Shown: positions 8,839-15,865, counted from the stretch's first letter. The stretch is DNA of 51,143 bases from Bacteroidota bacterium (GCA_023392575.1 JAEVYV010000319.1:1-51143), one strand, 5' to 3'. Made by a program: numbers and translations. Notes: generated from the letters alone by a model not told the origin.

Positions 8839-8895
8839 GCTATCCGTAGTCTTCTCAAACCATAAAACTCTTGGCCTGAGTCTGTGATCCAGGCC
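8839..8895 (-). repeat. Right cassette arm with family-A palindrome
   Basis: 8839-8890 is the reverse complement of 7331-7388, including the words GGATCACAGACTCAGGCC and GTTTGAGAAGACTACGG, with some length difference between them. The palindrome at 8873-8895 has a damaged right arm (GATCCAGGCC) and is followed by CGTCAAC, so its foot faces the RAYT gene. Confidence 0.7.
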
Positions 8896-8920
8896 CGTCA
8901 ACAAAACTGTTTCACCACCA

Positions 8921-8942
8921 CGGCTCGTGTCGTCACGAGCCG
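8921..8942 (-). repeat. Family-B hairpin, opposite orientation
   Basis: Arms CGGCTCGTG and CACGAGCCG flank TCGT. Read on the minus strand the loop is ACGA and the foot is GTGGTGG, matching the hairpins at 458 and 6318 and their feet. Relative to those copies both arms carry a compensating change. Confidence 0.7.
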
Positions 8943-9012
8943 CTGTTCATCCGCTGCCGGCCTGGTTTGTAACCCGGGCCAACTTGATAACTTGCTATTC
9001 CGGATCTTCTTA

Positions 9013-9564
9013 CTATAAGAACTCAAGTGTTAATAGTCCGGCTTTCTTTTGCTGGTAACACCTGGCACTGCTGTATAAATAGTCTTCTGCTTTTTCAACA
9101 AGGCCCGCTGTAACTGGGTTGTTGTGAATATAGTTTAGTTTTTGAACACTGAATGCAGGACTATAGCATTCTTCCGGATGGTTGTCTTGCCGCCAAAACT
9201 GGTATTCGCTGTTGCGGCTGTTCTTTGCTCCCTGTTGCTTAAAGATGGAAAGCATCCACTCTTTTCTGCTTTCCTGTTCATTATTTTGAATGGCCGTAAC
9301 TATTTGTTTGGAAGTAAATTTTTTAAAGTCACGAAGAATATCACTCAGGTTGGCCTCTTTGGCCGCAGCCAGTAAATGAACATGGTTGCTCATTATGCAC
9401 CAGGCATACAGTAAAAGTCCCTTTTGATTTTGGCAATGCCGGAGGCTGTCCAGTAAAATGTCCCGGTACTGTTTTCTGGTAAATACATCTACCCATTCTA
9501 CTACAGCAAATGTGATAAAATGTATTTCCTGTTTGTTTCTTATTTTATAACCGCCAATGCTCAT
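9013..9564 (-). CDS. REP-associated tyrosine transposase (RAYT, Y1_Tnp)
   Basis: The 183-residue protein is a Y1/HUH-family transposase of the RAYT type. The HUH motif is HVH at residues 61-63 in the characteristic SNHVHLL context, and the candidate catalytic tyrosine is Y145 in YIHNNPVTAGLV. Length and both motifs match intact single-domain RAYTs. Such proteins cut and join single-stranded REP hairpins and are usually present once per locus, flanked by their REP targets, without moving as an ordinary insertion sequence. Here family-A palindromes flank the gene on both sides (8873-8895 and 9724-9746) in inverted orientation, with their feet towards the gene. There is no terminal inverted repeat typical of an IS. 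The reading frame is intact. Confidence 0.9.
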   Translation of the reverse strand: MSIGGYKIRNKQEIHFITFAVVEWVDVFTRKQYRDILLDSLRHCQNQKGLLLYAWCIMSNHVHLLAAAKEANLSDILRDFKKFTSKQIVTAIQNNEQESRKEWMLSIFKQQGAKNSRNSEYQFWRQDNHPEECYSPAFSVQKLNYIHNNPVTAGLVEKAEDYLYSSARCYQQKKAGLLTLEFL

Positions 9565-9609
9565 GATGGTTTGATTGCTTTTTAAACTTACAGAAACCGG
9601 ATGGTTCTA

Positions 9610-9682
9610 GCAACGTGCAGCCAGGAAAGAATGTTTGCAGTTTAAGGCTGGTTTTCGTTTGCAACGAAGGCCCGTCCTTCTA
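9610..9682 (+). repeat. Dispersed ~75-bp repeat with fold-back, copy 2
   Basis: It matches 7256-7330 with only scattered changes, including CAACGTGCAGCCAG, GTTTAAGGCTGGTTTTCG and CCCGTCCTTCTAA. The centre can fold through TTCGTTTGCAACGAA. It lies just upstream of the RAYT start. Confidence 0.65.
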
Positions 9683-9723
9683 ATGAAAATGAAAATTTAA
9701 AACAGTAATGCATGGTTTTGACG

Positions 9724-9746
9724 GGCCTGAGTCGCAGACTCAGGCC
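9724..9746 (+). repeat. REP-like palindrome, family A
   Basis: Arms GGCCTGAGTC and GACTCAGGCC flank GCA, with the left foot GGTTTTGACGG and the right flank AACAGATGA. This is the best-preserved copy and the one nearest the 5' end of the RAYT gene. Confidence 0.8.
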
Positions 9747-10144
9747 AACAGATGAGTTGATACCATTGCATTTTTGTTCCAGGTTGAGAATTACTATGTG
9801 GAAACGTTTTTTAATTCTGGCAATAAAACAATTAAGGAATTCGGAATGATTGAGCAAACCACACTGCTTCGTCCCTATCTCGATAGTATACGTATCGATG
9901 ACCTTTTAAATTAAAATGAATGGCCGTTTAAAGCTGTATCACCGGCCACGGCCGGTATATTTGGCTTTTATTTAAGGGTTATTGGTTTGCAAAGTTTAGC
10001 AAGGCAGTAATAATGTATTATCTTCACCGGGACAATTTGAGCCTCGCATCGTATTTAGTTAATTATCCTGCTTAGCAATCTGCATCTTAGTTAGTTTCTA
10101 CTCTGCTTATCTCAGATCTTTTTTAATTTATTAATTATTCACAA

Positions 10145-10465
10145 ATGAACATTTACGTTTCAAACTTAAGCTTCAACATTCAGGATGAGGATTTGAGAGA
10201 ATTTTTTGCTCCGTATGGAGAAGTTACTTCCGCTAAGATCATTAACGACAGGGAAACCGGCAGATCACGAGGCTTTGGCTTTGTTGAAATGTCCGATGAT
10301 GCAGCTTCCAAAAAAGCTATTGATGAATTGAATGGTGCCGATGTTGATGGCAGAACCATTAATGTAACAGAGGCAAAGCCCAAAGAAAAGAAATCTTTCG
10401 GTGGCGGCTTTGGCAAAAGCGGAGATTATAACAATAGCAGAAGTTATAACAAGAACAGGTATTAA
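10145..10465 (+). CDS. RRM-domain RNA-binding protein
   Basis: The 106-residue protein is a single RNA recognition motif followed by a short disordered tail. RNP2 is IYVSNL at residues 3-8 and RNP1 is RGFGFVEM at 42-49, with the aromatic residues for stacking on RNA all present. The tail from about 84 is rich in Gly, Asn, Tyr and Lys. Small proteins of this type are common in Bacteroidota and cyanobacteria, where several are cold-induced and may act as RNA chaperones in organisms lacking CspA-like abundance. The AT-rich leader upstream and a strong terminator 41 bp after the stop suggest a short, highly expressed single-gene transcript. Confidence 0.92.
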   Translation: MNIYVSNLSFNIQDEDLREFFAPYGEVTSAKIINDRETGRSRGFGFVEMSDDAASKKAIDELNGADVDGRTINVTEAKPKEKKSFGGGFGKSGDYNNSRSYNKNRY

Positions 10466-10506
10466 TACAGTCTCTTTCAATTTAAATACCATCCCTTTCA
10501 ATTTAT

Positions 10507-10527
10507 AAGCCCCGAAAGGGGCTTTTT
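10507..10527 (+). terminator. Intrinsic terminator after RRM gene
   Basis: Stem AAGCCCC (10507-10513) and GGGGCTT (10518-10524) with a GAAA tetraloop, running into a T-tract. It ends the RRM transcript and lies 19 bp before the next start codon. Confidence 0.85.
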
Positions 10528-10546
10528 CATATCTAAAACCCAACTT

Positions 10547-10792
10547 ATGGCACAATTTTCAAAAACAATCGCTGTGGGTAAAGAAAACCGCTTATTCCTG
10601 TTCAAAAGAATGGAGAATACACAGGGCATTAAGTTTTTTATCACTTCAACTGATGCGGATCAAAAACCCGTTGCTTTCAGCCTCAGGCAAAATCCCCACG
10701 GAACCAACTGGAAACTGGTACCCGGTTCGCTACGCTGGCTTTACCAGATTGAAGAAGAGCTTTCTGATGCCATTATAGAAACGATAGAATAG
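10547..10792 (+). CDS. Small conserved-looking protein of unknown function
   Basis: I do not recognise this 81-residue protein. It has no signal peptide, membrane segment or metal-binding cluster. It looks like a small globular cytoplasmic protein: an amphipathic first half (FSKTIAVGKENRLFLFKR), a middle ITSTDADQKPVAFSLRQNP, and an acidic C-terminal helix. Codon use matches nearby genes and the ATG follows directly after the RRM terminator, so it may share that terminator region as its promoter. A dispersed repeat starts 6 bp after its stop codon. Confidence 0.6.
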   Translation: MAQFSKTIAVGKENRLFLFKRMENTQGIKFFITSTDADQKPVAFSLRQNPHGTNWKLVPGSLRWLYQIEEELSDAIIETIE

Positions 10793-10798
10793 CCAAGA

Positions 10799-10904
10799 GC
10801 TCCCACTGCTGGCCTGAGTCTCCGGCTCCGGTCCGTCAACAAAACTATTTTTACAAGAATAAAGTCTACATTTTAAAGTTGGACCTGAGTCGCCGACTCA
10901 GGTC
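10799..10904 (+). repeat. Composite REP repeat, left copy beside acyltransferase
   Basis: 10799-10891 matches 12266-12356 in the same orientation: CCCACTGCTGGCCTGAGTC, a degenerate second arm, CGTCAACAAAACT, then ACAAGAATAAAGTCTACAT and a new palindrome start. Here the second palindrome is complete (10882-10904, arms GACCTGAGTC and GACTCAGGTC around GCC); in the right copy it is broken after the first arm. Confidence 0.7.
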
Positions 10905-11125
10905 AACGAATTATAGTTTTTAATTAATGAATCAAGATGTTTTGTATACAAAAAATACAATACACAATATAATATCCACTTGTTCAAAAGATTTGTGTGG
11001 TGCTAAGCAATCATCAACTTAGTCCCGGCAATCAAAAACATTTAAAAAAACCACTCAGCCGCTTCTTATTTGTTGGCTTCAATATTATATTAGCTTTTTA
11101 AGCAACCATACTAATAGCCAACTTC
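10905..11125. other. AT-rich leader of acyltransferase gene
   Basis: The stretch is AT-rich and holds no palindrome or coding frame. It probably carries the acyltransferase promoter, but I could not pick a convincing minus-33/minus-7 pair. Confidence 0.35.
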
Positions 11126-12244
11126 ATGCGATACATTAAAGAACTGGAGAGCATCCGCGCTGCGGCAATCGCATTAGTTTTTATCTGGCACGGGTTACCC
11201 AAGAATCTTACTGTACATAAATTCTTACCAGGTCCTATGGGAGTCAATTTATTTTTTGTCCTCAGCGGCTTTTTAATCACCCAGATACTCTTGCATAACC
11301 GAAGTAAAACAGAAAGATTAAACGGAAAGAAAAGCACAATCCTTGGCAGTTTTTATATCAGAAGAATACTTAGAATTGTTCCAATTTATGTTCTTACAAT
11401 CTTTGCAATTATACTATTGCGGCATACATTAAAATTGGATTATACCAAAGGAGAATTAGTTTCCAATCTGACATACACGACCAATTTTTTTATATACAGT
11501 AAGCAAGAATGGCCATTAGCTACTCCACATTTTTGGTCGCTGGCAGTTGAGGAACAATTTTATCTTTTGTGGCCTTTGTTGATGTTATTCCTTCCAAAGA
11601 AGGTCATTGTCCCCACCATTATTAGTTTTATTGCCATCGGCTTTATAAGCCAGTCTTTTGCAGTGGACAGCAATTTTAGTCCATTATTGCCTAATCAATG
11701 TTTTGATTGCCTTGGGCTAGGTGCGCTGCTTGCCTGGATATATGTTCACAAACCACAGCTCTTACCGAAGTTTTATCGATTGGCTACTGGCGCAATGATC
11801 CTGAGTGTAGCAATTTTTGGATTGCATGTGGCTGAACTCGTACAGGTAAAACAAATCCGGTTTTTACATGCCATCTGGGGAGTTTGGATCATCACTTATG
11901 TTCTCCATTATGCAGGTAAATCAACACTTTTGATTTCTATACTTAATAATAGGTTTTTTAGAAGTGTTGGGAAAGTTAGCTATGGAATCTATTTATACCA
12001 CGTGTTGTTTTTTTACCTAATGGCACAGCTTTGGGGCAATCTTCTAATGGAGTATTGTTTGCCAATTTACCAACAGGCCTATGGACCATGGTTATTTCTA
12101 ATTCTTGATTTTGTCATCTTATATTCTTTGTGCTTATTATCATGGAGATGGATTGAAAAGCCTATCCTGTCCTTAAAAAGAGTTGCGCAATACCAAAAGC
12201 CTTTAAAGGAATTACAGCCAGACAAGTCGTTAGTTGAACAATAG
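11126..12244 (+). CDS. Acyltransferase 3 family membrane protein (OafA/YrhL-like)
   Basis: The 372-residue integral membrane protein has about ten hydrophobic segments and the acyltransferase 3 signature. The conserved R-X10-H pair is R11 and H22 (in FIWHG), and the downstream SLAVEEQFYLLWP motif is intact. Members move acetyl or other acyl groups from cytoplasmic donors to sugars of lipopolysaccharide, capsule or peptidoglycan. No glycosyltransferase neighbours show which polymer is modified here. The gene is AT-rich relative to ahcY and later genes, and it stands alone between two directly repeated ~92-bp elements. That arrangement suggests acquisition or mobilisation as a unit. The ATG at 11126 is immediately followed by the typical RYIKELESIRA N-terminus, so the start is secure. 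Confidence 0.88.
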   Translation: MRYIKELESIRAAAIALVFIWHGLPKNLTVHKFLPGPMGVNLFFVLSGFLITQILLHNRSKTERLNGKKSTILGSFYIRRILRIVPIYVLTIFAIILLRHTLKLDYTKGELVSNLTYTTNFFIYSKQEWPLATPHFWSLAVEEQFYLLWPLLMLFLPKKVIVPTIISFIAIGFISQSFAVDSNFSPLLPNQCFDCLGLGALLAWIYVHKPQLLPKFYRLATGAMILSVAIFGLHVAELVQVKQIRFLHAIWGVWIITYVLHYAGKSTLLISILNNRFFRSVGKVSYGIYLYHVLFFYLMAQLWGNLLMEYCLPIYQQAYGPWLFLILDFVILYSLCLLSWRWIEKPILSLKRVAQYQKPLKELQPDKSLVEQ

Positions 12245-12794
12245 TTAACGGTGCAACTTGTAGTTGCTCCCACTGCTGGCCTGAGTCTGTGACTCTGGTC
12301 CGTCAACAAAACTGTTTACAAGAATAAAGTCTACATTTTAAAGGTGGACCTGAGTCCTTGCGGCACCCTGTATTTGCTAAAAAATTTTTGTAAAGTGTTG
12401 AACGAATTCGCTATATTTATAATAAGAAGCTAAGCTATCTTTACTTCTCCTTACCAAAACGTGCACCTTTTAGAACTGCTTTATAATCCTTCCTCATTCA
12501 ATTTATTGTAAACTATTCCTGCCCTAGCTCTAGGCAATGACGCCTGGTTCTTATGGAGAGCCCTGCTTATCCAAAATCCAAGGGGGCGCTTTTTGATATA
12601 TGCAAGTGCAGAAAGAATAAACCGCAACCCATGGCAGCTGAAAATGGAGGCATTACAGAAAAAGTGTAGTTTCTGCTTATTTGTAACTGCCGGTGTTGAT
12701 GCCAATTTATTTACCGTCTCATTATTGAACAAAACAGATAGTAACAATATCTGTTTCTGGCGACAGGCTCAATAAATTTTTAAAAACAAACAAT
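12245..12794. other. Intergenic region with repeat and possible coding remnant
   Basis: The first part holds the right composite repeat. From 12512 to 12775 one plus-strand frame stays open for 87 codons without a plausible start, preceded in frame by a TAA at 12509; a minus-strand frame is open across much of the same stretch. Neither product is recognised. It may be a decayed gene fragment. Confidence 0.35.
12266..12356 (+). repeat. Composite REP repeat, right copy beside acyltransferase
   Basis: This is the direct repeat of 10799-10891. The first palindrome at 12278-12300 has arms GGCCTGAGTC and GACTCTGGTC around TGT, followed by CGTCAACAAAACT. The shared stretch ACAAGAATAAAGTCTACAT lies further right. 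The second palindrome stops after its first arm. Confidence 0.7.
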
Positions 12795-13325
12795 ATGAAA
12801 CTGCTATTATTAATTGGCGCTGCACTTGCCTCCATAACAGGTTGTAAGGAAAGTAGTAGTCCTTCCGGCCACACAAGCGAATCAGCCTTAGTACAAAATA
12901 TGGAAGAAAGCAAAGAGGATAGGAATAAACAAATTGCCCTGCTTTGCATAAAATCATGGAGTACAGGGAATATTGATGAAATTGTTAAACATCTGGCTCC
13001 CAATACCGTTGATTACGGTGATGGAAGCACACCACCCGCCAGAGGTATCGATACGGTAAAATCATTTATGGACTTGTGGAGATTTTCAGTTGATGAGTAC
13101 AAGTCGGCAAATGAATTGGCAGTAGCTGATAGTGACTATGTTTTTATTTATGCCGACTGGATGGGTAGGTTTAAAAGCGATTTTATGGGAATGAAAACGG
13201 CAGGAAAATCTTTCAATTTTAAAGACGTTGACATTTTTAAGTTTAACGACGAAGGCAAGATAACAGAGCATCGGGCGGTCCTATTCAGCACAATGCTGAA
13301 AGATTTAGCCACCAGACCCAAGTAG
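12795..13325 (+). CDS. SnoaL/NTF2-like lipoprotein
   Basis: The 176-residue protein begins with a lipoprotein signal whose lipobox ends ITGC at about residue 17. The remainder, from about residue 45, is a SnoaL-like NTF2-fold domain: an initial helix KQIALLCIKSWSTGNIDEIVKHLAPNTVDYGDG, the IDTVKSFMDLWR segment, then strands ending in DIFKFNDEGKITEHRAV. This fold occurs in ester cyclases and many small ligand-binding proteins; the catalytic pair of polyketide cyclases is not obviously conserved. It is probably periplasmic and membrane-anchored. It converges with ahcY, and the two share a hairpin terminator. Confidence 0.8.
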   Translation: MKLLLLIGAALASITGCKESSSPSGHTSESALVQNMEESKEDRNKQIALLCIKSWSTGNIDEIVKHLAPNTVDYGDGSTPPARGIDTVKSFMDLWRFSVDEYKSANELAVADSDYVFIYADWMGRFKSDFMGMKTAGKSFNFKDVDIFKFNDEGKITEHRAVLFSTMLKDLATRPK

Positions 13326-13399
13326 CCTGGCTGTATGTTTTGAAAAATTCAAATGCTAAGGACATAACAGATCGGCTTTCAGCCATCAGCCATTAAAGA

Positions 13400-13428
13400 A
13401 AAAGCCCCTGCAATCTGCAAGGGCTTTT
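13400..13428. terminator. Bidirectional terminator between SnoaL-like gene and ahcY
   Basis: Arms AAAAGCCC-C-TGCA (13400-13412) and TGCA-A-GGGCTTTT (13416-13428) form a stem with one mismatch and a 3-nt loop. Both strands have the flanking T-run, suiting the two convergent genes. Confidence 0.8.
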
Positions 13429-13452
13429 GAATTTTTACTTTTGACTTTTTCA

Positions 13453-14781
13453 TTAATACCTGTAGTGCTCCGGCTTAAACGGTCCTTCTTTCGCAATGCC
13501 TAAGTACTCGGCCTGCGCAGGTGTCAGTTCATCCAGTTCCACACCAATCTTGGCCAGGTGCAAACGGGCTACTTTCTCATCCAAATGCTTCGGCAGCACA
13601 TACACTTTGTTCTCGTAAGCCGCACCGTTGGTCCACAGTTCAATCTGCGCCAGGGTTTGGTTGGAGAACGAGTTGGACATGACAAAGCTTGGGTGGCCGG
13701 TAGCACAACCCAGGTTCACGAGGCGGCCTTCTGCCAATAAGATGATGTCCTTGCCATCTACATTGTAAATATCCACCTGTGGTTTGATGGTGTCTTTGGT
13801 ATGGCCATAGTTTTTGTTCAACCAGGCTACGTCAATTTCAATATCGAAGTGGCCAATGTTACAAACGATGGTTTTGTCCTTCATCAGTTTAAAATGCTCA
13901 CCGGTGATCAGGTCGCGGCAACCGGAAGCGGTAACGACAATGTCGGCTTCTTTTACAGCATCCTTCATTTTCTTTACTTCAAATCCGTCCATAGCGGCCT
14001 GCAAGGCGCAGATGGGATCGATCTCGGTAACGATCACACGGCAGCCGGCACCAGCCAGAGAAGCCGCAGAACCTTTACCCACATCACCATAACCACCCAC
14101 AACAGCTATCTTACCTGCCATCATTACGTCGGTGGCGCGGCGGATCGAATCCACCAGGGATTCTTTACAACCGTATTTGTTGTCGAACTTGGATTTGGTA
14201 ACAGAGTCGTTTACGTTGATAGCGGGCATGGGCAACGTGCCTTTGGACATTCTTTCGTACAGGCGGTGTACTCCGGTAGTGGTTTCTTCGGAGATGCCTT
14301 TTACGTGTTGAATCAGTTCGGGGTATTGATCCAGCACCATATTGGTAAGGTCGCCGCCATCGTCAAGGATCATGTTCAGCGGACGATCGGCCGCACCAAA
14401 GAACAGGGTTTGTTCAATACACCAATCGGCTTCTTCCTGTGTTTGTCCTTTCCACGCAAATACACCAATGCCAGCAGCGGCAATAGCAGCAGCGGCCTGG
14501 TCCTGCGTAGAGAAAATGTTACAGGAGCTCCATTTTACCTCAGCGCCCAGGGCCACCAGGGTTTCAATCAACACGGCGGTCTGTATGGTCATGTGCAGGC
14601 AACCGGCAATACGGGCTCCCTTCAATGGCTGCGTGGCCGCATACTCTTTGCGGATAGACATCAGACCCGGCATTTCGGCTTCGGCCAAACGAATTTCTTT
14701 ACGGCCCCACTCGGCAAGGCTCATATCCTTCACCTTGTATTTCAGGCTGAAGTCAATGTTTGATTTGGTGATCGTTGACAT
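13453..14781 (-). CDS. ahcY: Adenosylhomocysteinase
   Basis: The 442-residue cytoplasmic enzyme hydrolyses S-adenosylhomocysteine to adenosine and homocysteine, relieving product inhibition of methyltransferases. The family features are complete: CLHMTIQTAVLIETL and SSCNIFSTQDQAAAA at the substrate domain, NDSVTKSKFDN with the catalytic Lys and Asp, the NAD-binding GGYGDVGKGSA, CNIGHFDIE, and the C-terminal PAQAEYLG...KPEHYRY that contributes to the cofactor site. Length is typical for bacterial members. It is divergent from an Lrp/AsnC-type regulator with a 192-bp gap containing a tandem 14-bp repeat close to the ahcY start. A link between the regulator and methyl-cycle expression is possible but only inferred from position. 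Confidence 0.98.
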   Translation of the reverse strand: MSTITKSNIDFSLKYKVKDMSLAEWGRKEIRLAEAEMPGLMSIRKEYAATQPLKGARIAGCLHMTIQTAVLIETLVALGAEVKWSSCNIFSTQDQAAAAIAAAGIGVFAWKGQTQEEADWCIEQTLFFGAADRPLNMILDDGGDLTNMVLDQYPELIQHVKGISEETTTGVHRLYERMSKGTLPMPAINVNDSVTKSKFDNKYGCKESLVDSIRRATDVMMAGKIAVVGGYGDVGKGSAASLAGAGCRVIVTEIDPICALQAAMDGFEVKKMKDAVKEADIVVTASGCRDLITGEHFKLMKDKTIVCNIGHFDIEIDVAWLNKNYGHTKDTIKPQVDIYNVDGKDIILLAEGRLVNLGCATGHPSFVMSNSFSNQTLAQIELWTNGAAYENKVYVLPKHLDEKVARLHLAKIGVELDELTPAQAEYLGIAKEGPFKPEHYRY

Positions 14782-14786
14782 TAGTG

Positions 14787-14819
14787 AAAATTTAAAATGT
14801 AAAATTTAAAATGTAAAAT
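14787..14819. repeat. Tandem 14-bp AT-rich repeat in ahcY leader
   Basis: The unit AAAATTTAAAATGT occurs at 14787-14800 and 14801-14814, with a partial third copy. A loosely complementary run rich in TTTTTCATT lies at about 14847-14867. The tandem starts 6 bp upstream of the ahcY ATG, within its probable untranslated leader. Confidence 0.6.
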
Positions 14820-14973
14820 GAACAGCTCGAAACCTTAAAAACGGTTTTACCTTTTTCATTTTTCATTAACCCCGCAAAGGTAGGAGGAACAGGATAATAT
14901 TCTTTTTGGTAGTGGAAATTTGGAATAAAGGAGGATTTAAACGCTATTTTGCAGGATAAAATAAGGTTTGCCC

Positions 14974-15462
14974 ATGGCCAAAGCGGTTCAAAAAGAAGAA
15001 ATGCCCACCCTGGATCAAAAGGACCTGGAGATACTGAAACTGTTGCAGCAAAACGCACGGATGACCATTAAGGAGATATCGGAGAAAGTGCACCTCAGCA
15101 CTACGCCGGTGCATGAACGCATCAAGCGCATGGAAGAGAGCGGCGTGATTAAACAATACGTCACCATTGTAAACGGTGCTATGGTGAGAAAGGGGCTGAT
15201 GGTGATCTGTTATGTATCGCTGAAACAACACAGTAAAAATGCAGGCTCAAAGTTTATAAAGAGCATTATGGAAATGAATGAGGTGATCGAGTGCCTGACG
15301 ATCTCCGGCGAGTTTGATTTCTTACTGAAGGTGGTGGCAGAGAACATGGACGCCTATTATGATTTTCATGTAAACCGGTTGAGTGAAATTGAAAACGTAG
15401 GGAATGTGCAGAGCATATTTGTGATGGGGGTGGTGAAGCAGACGAGCCAGTTGGTGTGGTAG
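14974..15462 (+). CDS. Lrp/AsnC family transcriptional regulator
   Basis: The 162-residue protein has the two-domain Lrp architecture. Residues about 12-60 are the helix-turn-helix (LDQKDLEILKLLQQNARMTI, then VHLSTTPVHERIKRMEESGVIKQY). Residues about 68-150 are the RAM/AsnC ligand-binding domain, ending FVMGVVKQTSQL. These proteins form octamers and sense amino acids, usually controlling amino acid metabolism. The translation start is taken as the ATG at 14974; a TTG two codons upstream is in frame but unlikely. It is divergent from ahcY, so autoregulation and control of ahcY are both conceivable. Confidence 0.93.
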   Translation: MAKAVQKEEMPTLDQKDLEILKLLQQNARMTIKEISEKVHLSTTPVHERIKRMEESGVIKQYVTIVNGAMVRKGLMVICYVSLKQHSKNAGSKFIKSIMEMNEVIECLTISGEFDFLLKVVAENMDAYYDFHVNRLSEIENVGNVQSIFVMGVVKQTSQLVW

Positions 15463-15562
15463 GGAGTAAAAAGTGAAAAATGAAGAATGTAAAATGAAAA
15501 AAAGGTGGGGGAGTGGTTCGGGTTTTAATTTTTAATTTTGGAGTAGACCTTAAATTATTCTT

Positions 15563-15862
15563 ATGTACCATTACGATTCCGTTGCACATGCCATTAATGA
15601 ACTAAAGAAAAAAGGTTATACCGAAGATTTTAACCTTCAGGAGAACTGCCTTGTTTGCAATGCGCAAAAATTCAATCCCGATGATTTTGAAATAAAAGAG
15701 GTGGTGCGTTTTGAAGGCAACAGCGACCCGGCAGATGAAGCCATTGTGTATGGCATTGAATCGAACAATGGATTAAAAGGGGTGTTGGTGAATGGTTATG
15801 GTTATTCATCGGAGCCCATGGGCGAGGCTATTGCCCGGAAGTTGAGCATTGATGCGCATTGA
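15563..15862 (+). CDS. Small conserved Bacteroidota protein
   Basis: The 99-residue cytoplasmic protein has the pattern of a small family often carrying the automatic name phosphoribosylpyrophosphate synthetase in Bacteroidota genomes. No PRPP-synthetase motif is visible, so that name should not be trusted. Residues 5-20 form a helix (SVAHAINELKKKGYTEDF). The middle has CLVCNAQKFNPDDFEI, and the C-terminus YGIESNNGLKGVLVNGYGYSS is probably a beta hairpin. Two cysteines at about 29 and 32 are spaced CxxC. Function is unknown. A word-type inverted repeat follows its stop codon. Confidence 0.75.
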   Translation: MYHYDSVAHAINELKKKGYTEDFNLQENCLVCNAQKFNPDDFEIKEVVRFEGNSDPADEAIVYGIESNNGLKGVLVNGYGYSSEPMGEAIARKLSIDAH

Positions 15863-15865
15863 GGC

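Larger units (their letters stand above)
8620..9012. other. Intergenic region with three palindromes
   Basis: The gap holds the thioredoxin-gene upstream region, the right cassette arm (8839-8890), a degenerate family-A palindrome (8873-8895), a perfect family-B hairpin (8921-8942) and a decayed palindrome at about 8959-8980. No coding sequence is seen. Confidence 0.6.
9565..10144. other. Intergenic region upstream of RAYT and RRM genes
   Basis: This 580-base gap holds a dispersed repeat (9610-9682), a family-A palindrome (9724-9746) and a GC-rich inverted repeat at 9941-9956 (ACCGGCC and GGCCGGT). A TATATTTG string at 9956-9963 fits the Bacteroidota minus-7 element, but without a matching TTG upstream. 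The last 180 bases are AT-rich and probably form the leader of the RRM gene. Confidence 0.5.

Noticed and set aside
9013..9564. IS200/IS605 insertion sequence
   Set aside because: The protein is the right superfamily, but there is no TnpB, no defined left and right ends, and the flanking palindromes occur widely, which fits a RAYT better.
9642..9857. 71-codon minus-strand frame upstream of RAYT
   Set aside because: It runs through a family-A palindrome and the dispersed fold-back repeat, so it is repeat sequence rather than a gene.
12481..12747. 88-codon minus-strand frame
   Set aside because: It begins at TTG, has Cys/Phe/Leu-rich low-plausibility sequence and no supporting context. The region is reported instead as a possible remnant.
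1..12794. Possible CRISPR array suggested by many repeated palindromes
   Set aside because: Repeats are irregularly spaced, occur in both orientations, lack uniform spacers, and there are no cas genes.
13801..14763. 320-codon plus-strand frame opposite ahcY
   Set aside because: Long, but fully antisense to a complete adenosylhomocysteinase with all motifs; a known effect of codon bias in conserved genes.
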